Assembly: GCF_050379415.1 (NCBI RefSeq)
Contig: NZ_JBNRLS010000001.1
Coordinates: 372,001-436,000 of the forward strand
Direction: 5' to 3'
Source of the DNA: Marinobacter sp050379415
GTDB lineage: Bacteria > Pseudomonadota > Gammaproteobacteria > Pseudomonadales > Oleiphilaceae
Length of the DNA stretch: 64,000 nt
The translations under genes and the position numbers were made by a program. Under the pieces are notes generated by a model. The model ran no database searches. It was given only the letters and a program-made list of their open reading frames with translations, and was not told where the DNA came from. The number at the start of each line of letters is the position of its first letter. Position 1 is the stretch's first letter. This document shows, piece after piece, positions 25,324-33,370 of this stretch.

Positions 25324-25355
25324 AAAAAAGGCAGCCTCCTCAGGCTGCCTTTTTT
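25324..25355. terminator. Intrinsic terminator of the cold-shock gene
   Basis: AAAAAAGGCAGCCT and AGGCTGCCTTTTTT arms form a near-perfect hairpin followed by T6, and an A-run precedes it so it can act in both directions. The same GGCAGCCT stem is reused in the terminator at 26976. Confidence 0.92.
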
Positions 25356-25365
25356 GATCGTAAAT

Positions 25366-25383
25366 CGAAAACCGGGGCAGGTT
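25366..25383 (+). repeat. Dispersed GGAAAACCGGG repeat, copy 3
   Basis: Copy CGAAAACCGGGGCAGGTT, 11 bases after the csp terminator. Confidence 0.55.
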
Positions 25384-25585
25384 TCTGTTCCGCAACCTGC
25401 ATCTCAGCCTGAATGCCCAAACAGATGTTGCGTTGGTCTCTTGCGTCTCAAATTTAATGGTATCCTCAGTTACGCATAGACACTGTGGAGCACATGCCGA
25501 AGGACTCAGGAACGAAAATCAAATGGAAGTTATATGACCAGGCGTTTGCACAGACACTCACCTGCCTGCAGAAAGGCCTGCCACT

Positions 25586-26548
25586 ATGCCCACTGTCACA
25601 TCGCCCGATCACAAGGTCTCCGAAGTTGAGATAGAGCAGGCCATCGGCGCAGGCATCGAGCGTTATTTTGATGACTGTCGGGCGCGGATACCGGCGTTTA
25701 TTGACCGTCATTTCCATTACCCTGGCGCCATCGCGACCAACCGGAAGGCACTGGGATGGGACATGTTAAGGGCGCCGCTGAATCTGCTTTGGGCGCCGGT
25801 TTACGCCCTGGCGAGTCTGGTAAAAATCCTGACTCGAAAACGAACAGGCCTGGGGTGGCTGCACGATCTGGCGGATCGCGTACCTGCCGGTTTTACCACC
25901 CGGGTACAGCAGCACATCTCTCACCTGATCCTGGTGGACCTGTTGAACAATGGTCAGGAGAAATCACTGCTGGAAAGCTATCTGGTTGAGGCCCTGGAAG
26001 CGGTCTATGCGCGCCATACCTCTGAGCCGATCGATCACCAGCGGTTTAACAAGCTGATTGAGCCACTGGTCGATGAGGCGCTCAGCCAGTACCGGGTGAC
26101 CCGGACGGCATCGGCCGATATCACTAACAGTATCACCTGCACGGTGTTGGGCGCGTTTGCCTTCCAGAAGTTTACCCCGGGTGGTATCGGGCTCGGGGTA
26201 GTACTCGCCTCCGTGCTCGCCAAGACCCTCGCCGCCAGGGACTTTATCCTCGGTGAAACCATTGGCGAGTGGTACTACAGCGTCTTTCCACCGGAACCTT
26301 CACTGGCGACGACGGCCAGCGTGATGGTTGCTGTCATGGCTGCATTGGCAGCGTTTGCGGCTTTGTCCGGTGTTATTTTCGATCCCGTTCAGGCGGCGGT
26401 CGGCCTGCACCGTCGGCGCCTGCGCAAATTGCTGGATCACCTTCAGAGGGATGTGTCACTCAGCACCCAAAGCAGCTTTCGCCCGAAAGACCAGTTTGTA
26501 GCGAGGATTCTGGATACGTTCGACATGATCAGATCGGGTCTGCTTTAG
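25586..26548 (+). CDS. Membrane-associated protein, DUF6635-like
   Basis: This 320-residue protein has an N-terminal soluble part with FIDRHFHYPGAIATNRKALGWDMLRAPLNLLWAPVYAL. It then has helical regions and two hydrophobic segments (about 183-207 and 233-255). The RHF..PG......ALGWD.LRAP.N pattern resembles DUF6635 proteins. Function unknown. Its 3' end overlaps the convergent NTF2-like gene by 20 bases. Start ATG is preceded by AAAGG. Confidence 0.65.
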   Translation: MPTVTSPDHKVSEVEIEQAIGAGIERYFDDCRARIPAFIDRHFHYPGAIATNRKALGWDMLRAPLNLLWAPVYALASLVKILTRKRTGLGWLHDLADRVPAGFTTRVQQHISHLILVDLLNNGQEKSLLESYLVEALEAVYARHTSEPIDHQRFNKLIEPLVDEALSQYRVTRTASADITNSITCTVLGAFAFQKFTPGGIGLGVVLASVLAKTLAARDFILGETIGEWYYSVFPPEPSLATTASVMVAVMAALAAFAALSGVIFDPVQAAVGLHRRRLRKLLDHLQRDVSLSTQSSFRPKDQFVARILDTFDMIRSGLL

Positions 26549-26918
26549 CAGAAGGCAGACTCCCACCCAGCATGTTTTCAATCACTGCCGCATTATAGAA
26601 AGTTTCAACGCACTGGATTTTGTCTTCCCGCACACGAAACCATACGGCAAGGCGCACGTCCCCGATCGGCTCGAAGTAGGTACGGTAGTCCAGAATCGCA
26701 AACACGTGCTCACCGTCGGCACTGAGCTGCCGGAGGACCAGATCTTTCTGGATGGCAAACATACCGAACTGGTAGGCCAGCATGTCGTCCCGGCTCAGGA
26801 AACGCATATTCGGGCCCACATATTCAAACCCCTCGGCAGCCAGCAAGGCCTTTGCCTCATCCAGCCGCTGGGCACGGATATCCGCGATGAACTGAGCCAC
26901 AATGTCTTTCGGCTGCAT
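26529..26918 (-). CDS. SnoaL/NTF2-like domain protein
   Basis: This 129-residue protein has the NTF2 fold order: N-terminal helices (KDIVAQFIADIRAQRLDEAKALLA), a short FEYVGPNMRFLSRDDMLAY segment and a curved sheet HVFAILDYRTYFEPIGDVRLAVWFRVREDKIQCVETFY. The family includes small ketosteroid-isomerase-like and polyketide-cyclase-like proteins; the substrate is unknown. The start follows GGGAGCTTGTTC at 26918. The upstream stretch holds a tandem GGAGCTTGTT duplication (26919-26940), so two ribosome-binding sites lie in a row. Confidence 0.72.
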   Translation of the reverse strand: MQPKDIVAQFIADIRAQRLDEAKALLAAEGFEYVGPNMRFLSRDDMLAYQFGMFAIQKDLVLRQLSADGEHVFAILDYRTYFEPIGDVRLAVWFRVREDKIQCVETFYNAAVIENMLGGSLPSAKADPI

Positions 26919-26975
26919 GAACAAGCTCCCAACAAGCTCCAACTTCCTTGTATAGCAGAAAACCAATCCGTGATG

Positions 26976-27003
26976 AAAAAAGGCAGCCTCAGGCTGCCTT
27001 TCT
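26976..27003. terminator. Intrinsic terminator, downstream of the SutA-like gene
   Basis: AAAGGCAGCCT and AGGCTGCCTTT form the stem. Read on the minus strand it is followed by T6 and lies about 60 bases after the stop of the small gene at 27064. Confidence 0.85.
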
Positions 27004-27012
27004 ATTGCTGAC

Positions 27013-27030
27013 CGAAAACCGGAATACATT
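27013..27030 (+). repeat. Dispersed GGAAAACCGGG repeat, degenerate copy
   Basis: CGAAAACCGGAATACATT keeps the first half of the repeat core only. Confidence 0.35.
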
Positions 27031-27063
27031 TACTTCCCGAGATTTATCCCGGTTCTCGAGATC

Positions 27064-27228
27064 TCATTGACCACTTTTCAGGTTAATCTGCTTTGTCCCT
27101 GTAGTGGAGAATTGTCCACTTTTACCTTTATCCACATACTCAACAGACCCGCCGGACTTGATAAAGGCAGCAGTCTGCTCCTCAATCTCAGCAGAAGTTA
27201 ATGTAGGTTTTTGAGGTTTCTTGCTCAT
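27064..27228 (-). CDS. Small basic SutA-like protein, 54 aa
   Basis: This short gene falls below common length cut-offs. It encodes MSKKPQKPTLTSAEIEE, QTAAFIKSGGSVEYVDKGK and a polar tail ending LKSGQ. The AFIKSGGSVE segment recalls the AFLARGGKVQ segment of SutA, an RNA-polymerase-binding regulator in Pseudomonas; the likeness is short and only suggestive. GGGGGACC precedes two tandem ATGs, and the second (27228) has the better spacing. A 9-bp inverted repeat lies just upstream and a strong terminator follows, which support a real gene. Confidence 0.65.
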   Translation of the reverse strand: MSKKPQKPTLTSAEIEEQTAAFIKSGGSVEYVDKGKSGQFSTTGTKQINLKSGQ

Positions 27229-27245
27229 CATGGTCCCCCAAGGTA

Positions 27246-27269
27246 AATACCGGCTAATTTGCCAGTATT
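27246..27269. promoter_or_regulatory. Inverted repeat in the leader of the SutA-like gene
   Basis: AATACCGGC and GCCAGTATT (8 of 9 pairs) flank a 6-base centre, 18-41 bases upstream of the start codon. On the minus strand a TATTAT -10-like element lies just beyond. It could be an operator or a leader hairpin. Confidence 0.5.
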
Positions 27270-27349
27270 AAACGTCTATAATATCCGAAATTGAGAAAAA
27301 TTGCTGGAAACCACCCAGACCAACAAACACGCCGGCCTGGGACCCGCCA

Positions 27350-27784
27350 TTACTCCACCGTGATGGTGATTTTCTCGGACATGACCGGCGGCTCGTGGGG
27401 CACATGCTGATGATCACCCACCAGTAGCTGCAGAGTATGCTCGCCCGGCGACAATTCCAGGGTAGCCTGGGTTTGTCCGCCGCCAAAATGAACATGGTGA
27501 TCATCTGAAGGCACCGGTTGATCCATCGCCGGCAGCTCATCGACATCCACCAGCAGGTGGTGATGGCCAGTCGCCTCGCGCTCCACCCCTGCCGGTGCCA
27601 CGCCCATACCGTCCAGACCGAACCTCACGGTCACCGGCGAACTCACGGTCTGCCCATCAGTTGGCGTTACGAAATACACCGCCGCCCCTTCAGGCGCAGG
27701 CGTCGCGGCATGGGCCCCGGCAACCATCGCGGCAGCAAGACCTGAAGATAGGAACAAACGTTGTACGCTGTTGATCATGCTCAT
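27350..27784 (-). CDS. DUF4399 periplasmic protein
   Basis: This 144-residue protein has a signal peptide cleaved after AGAHA near residue 26. The mature part matches DUF4399: VYFVTPTDGQTVSSPVTVRFGLDGMGVAPAG, then TGHHHLLVDV and a His-rich DDHHVHFGGGQT, with LSPGEHTLQLLVGDHQHVPH at the end. The many His residues suggest metal binding in the periplasm. Start ATG follows AAGGAGTGAGTC. Function unknown. Confidence 0.85.
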   Translation of the reverse strand: MSMINSVQRLFLSSGLAAAMVAGAHAATPAPEGAAVYFVTPTDGQTVSSPVTVRFGLDGMGVAPAGVEREATGHHHLLVDVDELPAMDQPVPSDDHHVHFGGGQTQATLELSPGEHTLQLLVGDHQHVPHEPPVMSEKITITVE

Positions 27785-27875
27785 GACTCACTCCTTGAAT
27801 CGGCAGACTGTTATTCAATTTTAGGACACACTTCGCGATCTTGCTGAATATCTGCCTTCGGGTCAGGTCAACCGC

Positions 27876-28982
27876 TCAGGGGCGGCATACATACCAGTAG
27901 TTCTGGAAATCGTGTTCAAGCTCATGCACGTCAACCTTCCGGAAGCCCGCTTCACCAAAATACGCCAGCGCTTTCTCCCTCCCCCACATGGCGCCCAGGC
28001 CCTCGCCATCCTGCGCCAGGGAAACGGTCATGCAGTGCATGCAGGAAATGGTGTAAAGCAGCGGGCCGATCGGGTGGTCCCTGTCACTGTGGTGATGGCT
28101 TGACCCCTTGATGTCCTGGGCCAGATAAACACCGTCGTCAGCGAGCGCTTGGCGGATGCCCCGCAACACAGCAAGAGGGTCCTTCTGGTCGTGCACGGCA
28201 TCGAAGGTGGTGATCAGATGGTAAGGGCCGGGTCGCTCGCTGTGTTCAAGGTCACTGACGTCAAACACCTGGAAGGTTGTGTTGTCATTCCCGAGCGCGC
28301 TGGCTTCCTGGCTGGCGTACCGGACGGCATCCCCGGATATGTCGTACCCGGTAAACTGGCTGTTCGGGAAGAGCCTGGCCAGCTTGTTCAGTGCCCGCCC
28401 CCTGCCACAACCGACGTCAAGGACCTGAATACCTCGTTCCAGACGTTCGATAAGGCCGGGTACGAGCGGGAGAATCTCTGTTTCCAGGGCGGGAACAACA
28501 GACTGACCACTGTCCTCGGCCATAACCTCGTGGAAGCGCTCGAACCGTTCATAGGGAACGCCGCCTCCGTTGTGAAAGCAATGAACGATGTCATCCTCCA
28601 CCGAGCCAAGCAGCGGAATATACTGGGCAAACACCGCAATGTTGTCAGTCGGTGCCTTCCGGCACAGGCTGGCAGCGTGTTCCCGGGGCAGGTAGTAGGT
28701 TTTTCCTGCGGGATCATTCTCGACAATGCTGCCAACGGTCATCGCTCCGAGCCATTCCCTGACGTATCGCTCGTCAAGCCCGGCCTTTTCCGCAATCTGA
28801 GCACTGGTTGCAGCTGGCATCTCAGCCATGGTGTCGAAAAGTCCGGTTCGGTGGCCGACAGAGAGCATCAGAGCCAACGCCCCCGAGTTCAGTGTATCCA
28901 CCATGCGGTCGCCGAATGCCTCCGTCACCGCTTGATCTGTTTCAGTGGTGTCATAAGCGAGAGTCTCTGTGTTGTCTGTCAT
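27876..28982 (-). CDS. SAM-dependent methyltransferase with N-terminal winged helix
   Basis: This 368-residue protein has an N-terminal winged-helix dimerisation region (about 20-120; SAQIAEKAGLDERYVREWLGAM) and a class I methyltransferase domain with motif I VLDVGCGRGRALNKLA and the acidic loop FTGYDISGDAV. The architecture is that of Rv2258c-like and UbiE/COQ5-like enzymes. The substrate is unknown. Start follows GGGAGGATAGCACC. It diverges from a TetR regulator, which probably controls it. Confidence 0.85.
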   Translation of the reverse strand: MTDNTETLAYDTTETDQAVTEAFGDRMVDTLNSGALALMLSVGHRTGLFDTMAEMPAATSAQIAEKAGLDERYVREWLGAMTVGSIVENDPAGKTYYLPREHAASLCRKAPTDNIAVFAQYIPLLGSVEDDIVHCFHNGGGVPYERFERFHEVMAEDSGQSVVPALETEILPLVPGLIERLERGIQVLDVGCGRGRALNKLARLFPNSQFTGYDISGDAVRYASQEASALGNDNTTFQVFDVSDLEHSERPGPYHLITTFDAVHDQKDPLAVLRGIRQALADDGVYLAQDIKGSSHHHSDRDHPIGPLLYTISCMHCMTVSLAQDGEGLGAMWGREKALAYFGEAGFRKVDVHELEHDFQNYWYVCRP

Positions 28983-29067
28983 GGTGCTATCCTCCCTAGT
29001 AGTGCTAACGGGTTGCTTCCCGTTATGAACAGGATGTACCTGGAAGCAAATCGCAACCAGAGAGCAC

Positions 29068-29082
29068 ATGGTATGGTTTTAC
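29068..29082. promoter_or_regulatory. Candidate TetR half-site near the methyltransferase promoter
   Basis: ATGGTATGGTTTTAC contains GGTATGGTT, which occurs again in the palindrome at 29169. It lies 86 bases upstream of the methyltransferase start, where repression would be expected. Confidence 0.4.
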
Positions 29083-29168
29083 CTGTAAGCTCAAGGTCCT
29101 TTTAAAACAATGACATACATAGCCTTAAGCGTGCCTTTGGGCACTGGCGGTCGGGGTTCCCGCACGGA

Positions 29169-29189
29169 AACCATACTCAGGGTATGGTT
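29169..29189. promoter_or_regulatory. Candidate TetR operator
   Basis: AACCATA and TATGGTT are perfect 7-base arms separated by 7 bases. The site lies just before the ribosome-binding site of the TetR gene, fitting autoregulation. Confidence 0.55.
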
Positions 29190-29204
29190 CCCTGGAGGTG
29201 GCAG

Positions 29205-29825
29205 ATGGAAAAAGGTCAGGCTACCCGTGATCGGTTGTTGGACATCACCGAAAAATCCGTCCTCAGGAAGGGCTTTGGCGCAACCTCAATTGAAGAAGTG
29301 ATTGCCGAGGCAGGCATAACCAAGAGTGGCTTCCTGTACCATTTTTCCAACAAGAACGCGCTGGCCCGCGCCTTGCTGTTGCGCTATATGGCCCGCGAGG
29401 ACGCCCTTCTCGATGACGTGTTTGCCCGTGGCCGGGAATTGACTGAGGACCCTTTACAGGGATTCCTGGTGGGGTTGAAGTTGCTGGCGGAGATCATGGA
29501 GGACTTGCCCCATGAATATCCGGGTTGCCTGGTGGCAACCTACTGTTATCAGGAAAGCCTGTTTGATCGCGATGTTCGGGAACTGAACAGACGAATTGTC
29601 CTGGGCTGGCGTGCGCGGTTTCGCACCCTGTTAGATCTGATTTACGAACGCTACGAACCCCGGGATACCATCGACCCGGATGCGTTGGCTGACATGGTGT
29701 CAACGGTTATCGAGGGAGGGCTTGTTCTGGGCCGGGCGACCGGAGAGCGGGCCCTTTTGCCCCACCAACTTATGCTGCTTCGAAGTTACATCAAGCTGTT
29801 ATTCGAGCCAGACGCGTCGAGGTAG
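29205..29825 (+). CDS. TetR-family transcriptional regulator
   Basis: This 206-residue protein has an N-terminal TetR helix-turn-helix: TRDRLLDITEKSVLRKGFGATSIEEVIAEAGITKSGFLYHFSNKNALARALL. The C-terminal ligand and dimerisation domain is all-helical. It starts after GGAGG at 29205. It diverges from the methyltransferase, with palindromic repeats in between, so a local repressor role is likely. Ligand unknown. Confidence 0.88.
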   Translation: MEKGQATRDRLLDITEKSVLRKGFGATSIEEVIAEAGITKSGFLYHFSNKNALARALLLRYMAREDALLDDVFARGRELTEDPLQGFLVGLKLLAEIMEDLPHEYPGCLVATYCYQESLFDRDVRELNRRIVLGWRARFRTLLDLIYERYEPRDTIDPDALADMVSTVIEGGLVLGRATGERALLPHQLMLLRSYIKLLFEPDASR

Positions 29826-29848
29826 CAGGGCGGCCTGGGGCGCTCGCT

Positions 29849-30742
29849 TCACGCCGGCAGCTGGCGCCCCAGAAACTCAAGCTGATCCTTGATGGACTGA
29901 TCCAGAGCGTCACCCCGATACACATCAAAATGCCCGAGCGGATAGTGCTTAACTTCGGAGTTCGGCATTTTTTCGGCCGCTTTGGCCGCAGCTTTTGCCG
30001 GGGCGACCGTATCGTGGTCGCAAATCAGCACCAGTGCCGGACAGGTCACTTTGCTGGCCAAACGGGTGGGCCGGAAAAGAGGGATCGTATAACTCACGCC
30101 CGCAGCAACGTAGTTCGACGCATTCTCGGCCAACAGAGGCACATACCCCTCCTGGCAATCCTCAGCCGTCATCATGCCCAATTCCCCGGGACGCCCCGCA
30201 GATGCAATATACCGGGGAGACATCCCCAGTCCACGGCGAATCCAGTCTACCGTTCCGTGCCAGGTCAGGCGCATCGCCTGCATGATGCCGGCATAACCGA
30301 CAACACCCAGCAGAGATGCCAAGCCATCCATCATCGGGCACTGGGAGATGATGCACCGCACGTTCCCATCCTGTGCCGCGGCAGCAATCACGAGCCCGCC
30401 AGAAAACGACGTTCCCCACAGACAAATGCGGCTGCCGTCGATCCGCTCCACCTGGCGCGCAAAGTTCAGTGCCGCCAGCCAGTCAGCCACTTCCTTCCGG
30501 GGGCTCAGCGCCTGGCGTGGCTGACCATCACTTTCACCGAAATGGCGGTAGTCAAAGGCAAAGACCGCATAACCCGCCTTGCAAAAAGCTTCCTTAAACG
30601 GTGCAAGACCACTGGCATGAGTCAGCCCAAAACCATGGGCCATCACGATACATGGCAAATTACTGCTGCCGGCATCCGGCGTATAGAGAACACCGCGACA
30701 GGTTGTACCCTTGCTCGGGAATTCCAGTGGTGTTTCGATCAT
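29849..30742 (-). CDS. Alpha/beta hydrolase (dienelactone-hydrolase-like)
   Basis: This 297-residue hydrolase has the oxyanion HGFGLTHASG, nucleophile elbow GTSFSGG (Ser near 112), the acid in LVLICDHDTVAP and the base His in LGHFDVYRG. A helical cap lies between about 130 and 220. The N-terminus starts directly with the fold, so it is cytosolic. Such proteins cleave esters or peptides; the substrate is unknown. It converges with the TetR gene. Confidence 0.82.
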   Translation of the reverse strand: MIETPLEFPSKGTTCRGVLYTPDAGSSNLPCIVMAHGFGLTHASGLAPFKEAFCKAGYAVFAFDYRHFGESDGQPRQALSPRKEVADWLAALNFARQVERIDGSRICLWGTSFSGGLVIAAAAQDGNVRCIISQCPMMDGLASLLGVVGYAGIMQAMRLTWHGTVDWIRRGLGMSPRYIASAGRPGELGMMTAEDCQEGYVPLLAENASNYVAAGVSYTIPLFRPTRLASKVTCPALVLICDHDTVAPAKAAAKAAEKMPNSEVKHYPLGHFDVYRGDALDQSIKDQLEFLGRQLPA

Positions 30743-30881
30743 TGCCAGGCTCTCATGCGTGAAGGTTGAGAATCACAGGATAGCTCATTGATTCAAGATG
30801 GGATCCGTAAGAGATTTTCGGGGTCCCCAAGTAAGTCCGCAAAGGATAAGGTAAACCTTTTCGGCCGGAGACATTCACGCT

Positions 30882-31085
30882 ATGGACACTGCGATCCTTG
30901 TTTGGGGGCTCATCTTCAGCTCCATTGGCATCGGTTATTTCATTTACGGGCGAAGGCAATCGAATATGGTCGTCCGCTGGTGCGGGCTCGCGCTGATTCT
31001 TTACCCGTACCTGATAACCGATGCCGTGACCATGGTGGCTGTCGGCGTCGGGATTATGTTGATCCCCCGGTTCGTTGAACTTTGA
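30882..31085 (+). CDS. Small two-pass membrane protein
   Basis: This 67-residue protein has two hydrophobic segments (VWGLIFSSIGIGYFIY and ITDAVTMVAVGVGIMLIP) around a basic RRQSN loop, giving a hairpin topology. The family is not recognised with certainty. The upstream GGAG is rather far from the ATG. It is convergent with the aldo/keto reductase. Confidence 0.6.
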   Translation: MDTAILVWGLIFSSIGIGYFIYGRRQSNMVVRWCGLALILYPYLITDAVTMVAVGVGIMLIPRFVEL

Positions 31086-31112
31086 ACCGGGGGAGCCGTC
31101 CCTTACCGCAAA

Positions 31113-32102
31113 TCACCCAGTCGGCGGCGCCATAAACTCGGGCCCGACGGGATCGTCAATGCACCGGTCCAGGATGTCATCGATTGCGGCCATCGCTTTC
31201 TTATCCAGCGACCAGCCCTCGATATCGTCGACCGGGTCCAGCTGCTCCGGTCTTCTTGCTCCCCAGAGCGCGGTTGTGACACCGGGCTGATCCACCAGCC
31301 AGCGAAGGGCCAGAGCCAGCACATTTTTCTGATACCGCTCGCGGGCAAACGCATCCAGTTCAGCTACCGCATTCAGGTATTGGCGATAGCGGTCACCCTG
31401 GAACTTCGGATCGTTCTTTCGCAGATCGTCACCGGTGAACTGCGTGTCCTCCCGCATCTTGCCGGACAGCAGACCGCGGCATAGCCCGCCGTAGGTGATG
31501 GTCGCAATGCCGTTTTCCCGACAATACGGAAGGATTTCCTGCTCGATGTCCCGTTCAAACAGGTTATACGGAGGCTGCAAACTGTGCAGGGGCACACTCT
31601 TCTGCAACTCGTTCATCTGCGACGGCGTGAAGTTGCTGACGCCAATGGCGCGGATTTTCCCGGCCTGGTAGAGCTTTTCCAGCGCCCGGGCGGTCTCTTC
31701 CATGGGCGTCTTCGGATCCGGCCAATGGACCTGGTAGATGTCGATCCGATCCGTCTGAAGGCGTTTCAGGGAATCCTCGACTTCCCGCTCTATGCGCGCA
31801 GCAGAGGCATCACGCCAGACTTTATCCTGATCATCATTCCAGTTCAGAGCCACCTTGGTGGCCAGGGCAACCTGATCCCGCCGGCCATCGGCGAGGGCCT
31901 TGCCGACAATCTCTTCGGAGCGCCCGAAGCCGTAGACCGGCGCCGTGTCGATCAGGCCAATGCCCTTGTCGATGGCCCGGTGGATGGTATCGATAGACTG
32001 GCCTTCGTCCGTTCCGCCCCACATCCAGCCACCAATGGCCCAGGTTCCGAGCCCGACGGGTGTGACCTGAATGTCGGTGTTCCCGAATGTTCGCGTATCC
32101 AT
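31113..32102 (-). CDS. Aldo/keto reductase
   Basis: This 329-residue TIM-barrel NADPH oxidoreductase starts RTFGNTDIQVTPVGLGTWAIGG. The catalytic tetrad is visible: Asp and Tyr in LIDTAPVYGFGRSEE, Lys in ALATKVAL, and His in YQVHWPDP. The C-terminal cofactor region includes WGARRPEQLD. The best relatives are the YccK/YghZ-like AKR group. Start ATG follows GGGAGGAAGC at 32102; the longer frame is rejected. Substrate unknown. Confidence 0.88.
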   Translation of the reverse strand: MDTRTFGNTDIQVTPVGLGTWAIGGWMWGGTDEGQSIDTIHRAIDKGIGLIDTAPVYGFGRSEEIVGKALADGRRDQVALATKVALNWNDDQDKVWRDASAARIEREVEDSLKRLQTDRIDIYQVHWPDPKTPMEETARALEKLYQAGKIRAIGVSNFTPSQMNELQKSVPLHSLQPPYNLFERDIEQEILPYCRENGIATITYGGLCRGLLSGKMREDTQFTGDDLRKNDPKFQGDRYRQYLNAVAELDAFARERYQKNVLALALRWLVDQPGVTTALWGARRPEQLDPVDDIEGWSLDKKAMAAIDDILDRCIDDPVGPEFMAPPTG

Positions 32103-32255
32103 GCTTCCTCCCATTGCCTTGAAAACCGTTTGGAGCAAATGCGGCACTGTGAATGCTTCGTACCAGAAACATGCGAGGGAGAGCGCGTGAATTCAACCCC
32201 GAAAGCAAGCAGTAATGACTCAAATTAGCTCTGAGCCATCAGATAAGTCGTGAAA

Positions 32256-32276
32256 ATCCATCTGTCCCGGTTATCT
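32256..32276 (-). repeat. Dispersed GGAAAACCGGG repeat, divergent copy
   Basis: ATCTGTCCCGGTTATCTGG, upstream of the aldo/keto reductase, is a reversed copy with TATC in place of TTTT. Confidence 0.45.
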
Positions 32277-32294
32277 GGATACTCGTCGTGATCG

Positions 32295-32687
32295 TCAGTT
32301 GCGTTCCTTCAAGACCGAGTAGATGCTGCGAACGGCGGCAACGTCTGACGCGTCAGATTCGATCAAGTCCTCCAGCAATTCCAGAACCCGCTTTTCATCA
32401 TTACTTCGAAGACCCGGCCAGAAAACATAGGGAATGACATCCGGATTCCGGATATAGAAAAGCGCAGCTTCCTCCGGCTTGGCGGTATCGCCCCGAAGCC
32501 CGACGGTAAATCGCTGCCCTTCGCTATCCACCAGTGTAACCACCAGCGATTTTTCAGACTTCACTTCCCGAACTTCACCAACGGTGATGGGAGCCTCAAG
32601 AGCAGGGACGGAAGTCATGTAATACTGAACACCGATAAACCCCAGAAGAACGACTAACAGCGCCGCCAGGGCGATTGATTTCATCAT
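32295..32687 (-). CDS. Hypothetical protein with N-terminal membrane anchor
   Basis: This 130-residue protein has one N-terminal membrane segment (SIALAALLVVLLGFIGVQYYM). A small periplasmic-type beta domain follows (GEVREVKSEKSLVVTLVDSEGQRFTVGLRG), then a C-terminal helix (DEKRVLELLEDLIESDASDVAAVRSI). I do not recognise the family. Two tandem ATGs occur at the start. It lies 78 bases downstream of the SlyD-like gene, on the same strand. Confidence 0.65.
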   Translation of the reverse strand: MMKSIALAALLVVLLGFIGVQYYMTSVPALEAPITVGEVREVKSEKSLVVTLVDSEGQRFTVGLRGDTAKPEEAALFYIRNPDVIPYVFWPGLRSNDEKRVLELLEDLIESDASDVAAVRSIYSVLKERN

Positions 32688-32765
32688 GAAAACAGCCTGA
32701 ATACGTTGAGATGGCAGACGCGACGCGCCTGCCCAGTGAATCCGGGGTTGAGGGGATTTCACCCC

Positions 32766-33248
32766 TCAGTGGTGATGCCCGCCCGGCCCATGCACGTGAC
32801 CGTGCGCGATCTCTTCCGGATCGGCGGCGCGGACTTCAAGGATTTCGATATCAAAGGTCAGAGTTCGGCCGGCCATCGGATGGTTGGTGTCGACATCGGC
32901 AAACTTGTGGCCGACCTTGGCAACCACCACATGGCGCGGGCCCTGCTCGGTTTGCACCTGGGCGATCATGCCCGGCTTCCAGCGTTTGGCACCGATCAAA
33001 TGCTTGATCGGCACGCGCTGAATGGCATCGGCCTTGCGCGGGCCATAAGCTTTTTCCGGAGTCACGGTGACGCTGAACGTATCGCCGGCGTCGCGACCTT
33101 CCAGGGCTTCCTCCAGGCCTCGGATAACGCCACCATGGCCATGCAGGTAGGCGTTCGGTTCGCCGCCACGGGAGCTTTCAATGAAGTTGCCCTGCTCATC
33201 ACTGACGCTGTAGTGAAACAGGACCACCTGATTCTTTTCGATTGGCAT
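32766..33248 (-). CDS. FKBP-type peptidyl-prolyl isomerase, SlyD-like
   Basis: This 160-residue protein has an FKBP domain split by an inserted flap. The N-terminal half (VVLFHYSVSDEQGNFIESSRGGEPNAYLHGHGGVIRGLEEALEG) is followed by the IF domain with AYGPRKADAIQRVP, and the domain closes with VDTNHPMAGRTLTFDIEILEV. The His-rich tail GHVHGPGGHHH should bind Ni or Zn. It catalyses proline isomerisation and assists folding or nickel delivery. Start follows GGAGAACCCT. Confidence 0.92.
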   Translation of the reverse strand: MPIEKNQVVLFHYSVSDEQGNFIESSRGGEPNAYLHGHGGVIRGLEEALEGRDAGDTFSVTVTPEKAYGPRKADAIQRVPIKHLIGAKRWKPGMIAQVQTEQGPRHVVVAKVGHKFADVDTNHPMAGRTLTFDIEILEVRAADPEEIAHGHVHGPGGHHH

Positions 33249-33370
33249 AGGGTTCTCCGTGACGGTTCAAGGTATGCCATTATAGCCGGCAGCGGCTTTA
33301 TTCTCAGCTAATCACAAAGCATCGGGTAGCGGCAGCCACTCTCGCTATCCGATAGAGGAGATGTTATCCG

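Noticed and set aside
25494..25634. 46-codon frame beginning MPKDSGTKIKWK
   Set aside because: It overlaps the start of the larger gene at 25586, has no good ribosome-binding site and shows no recognisable pattern.
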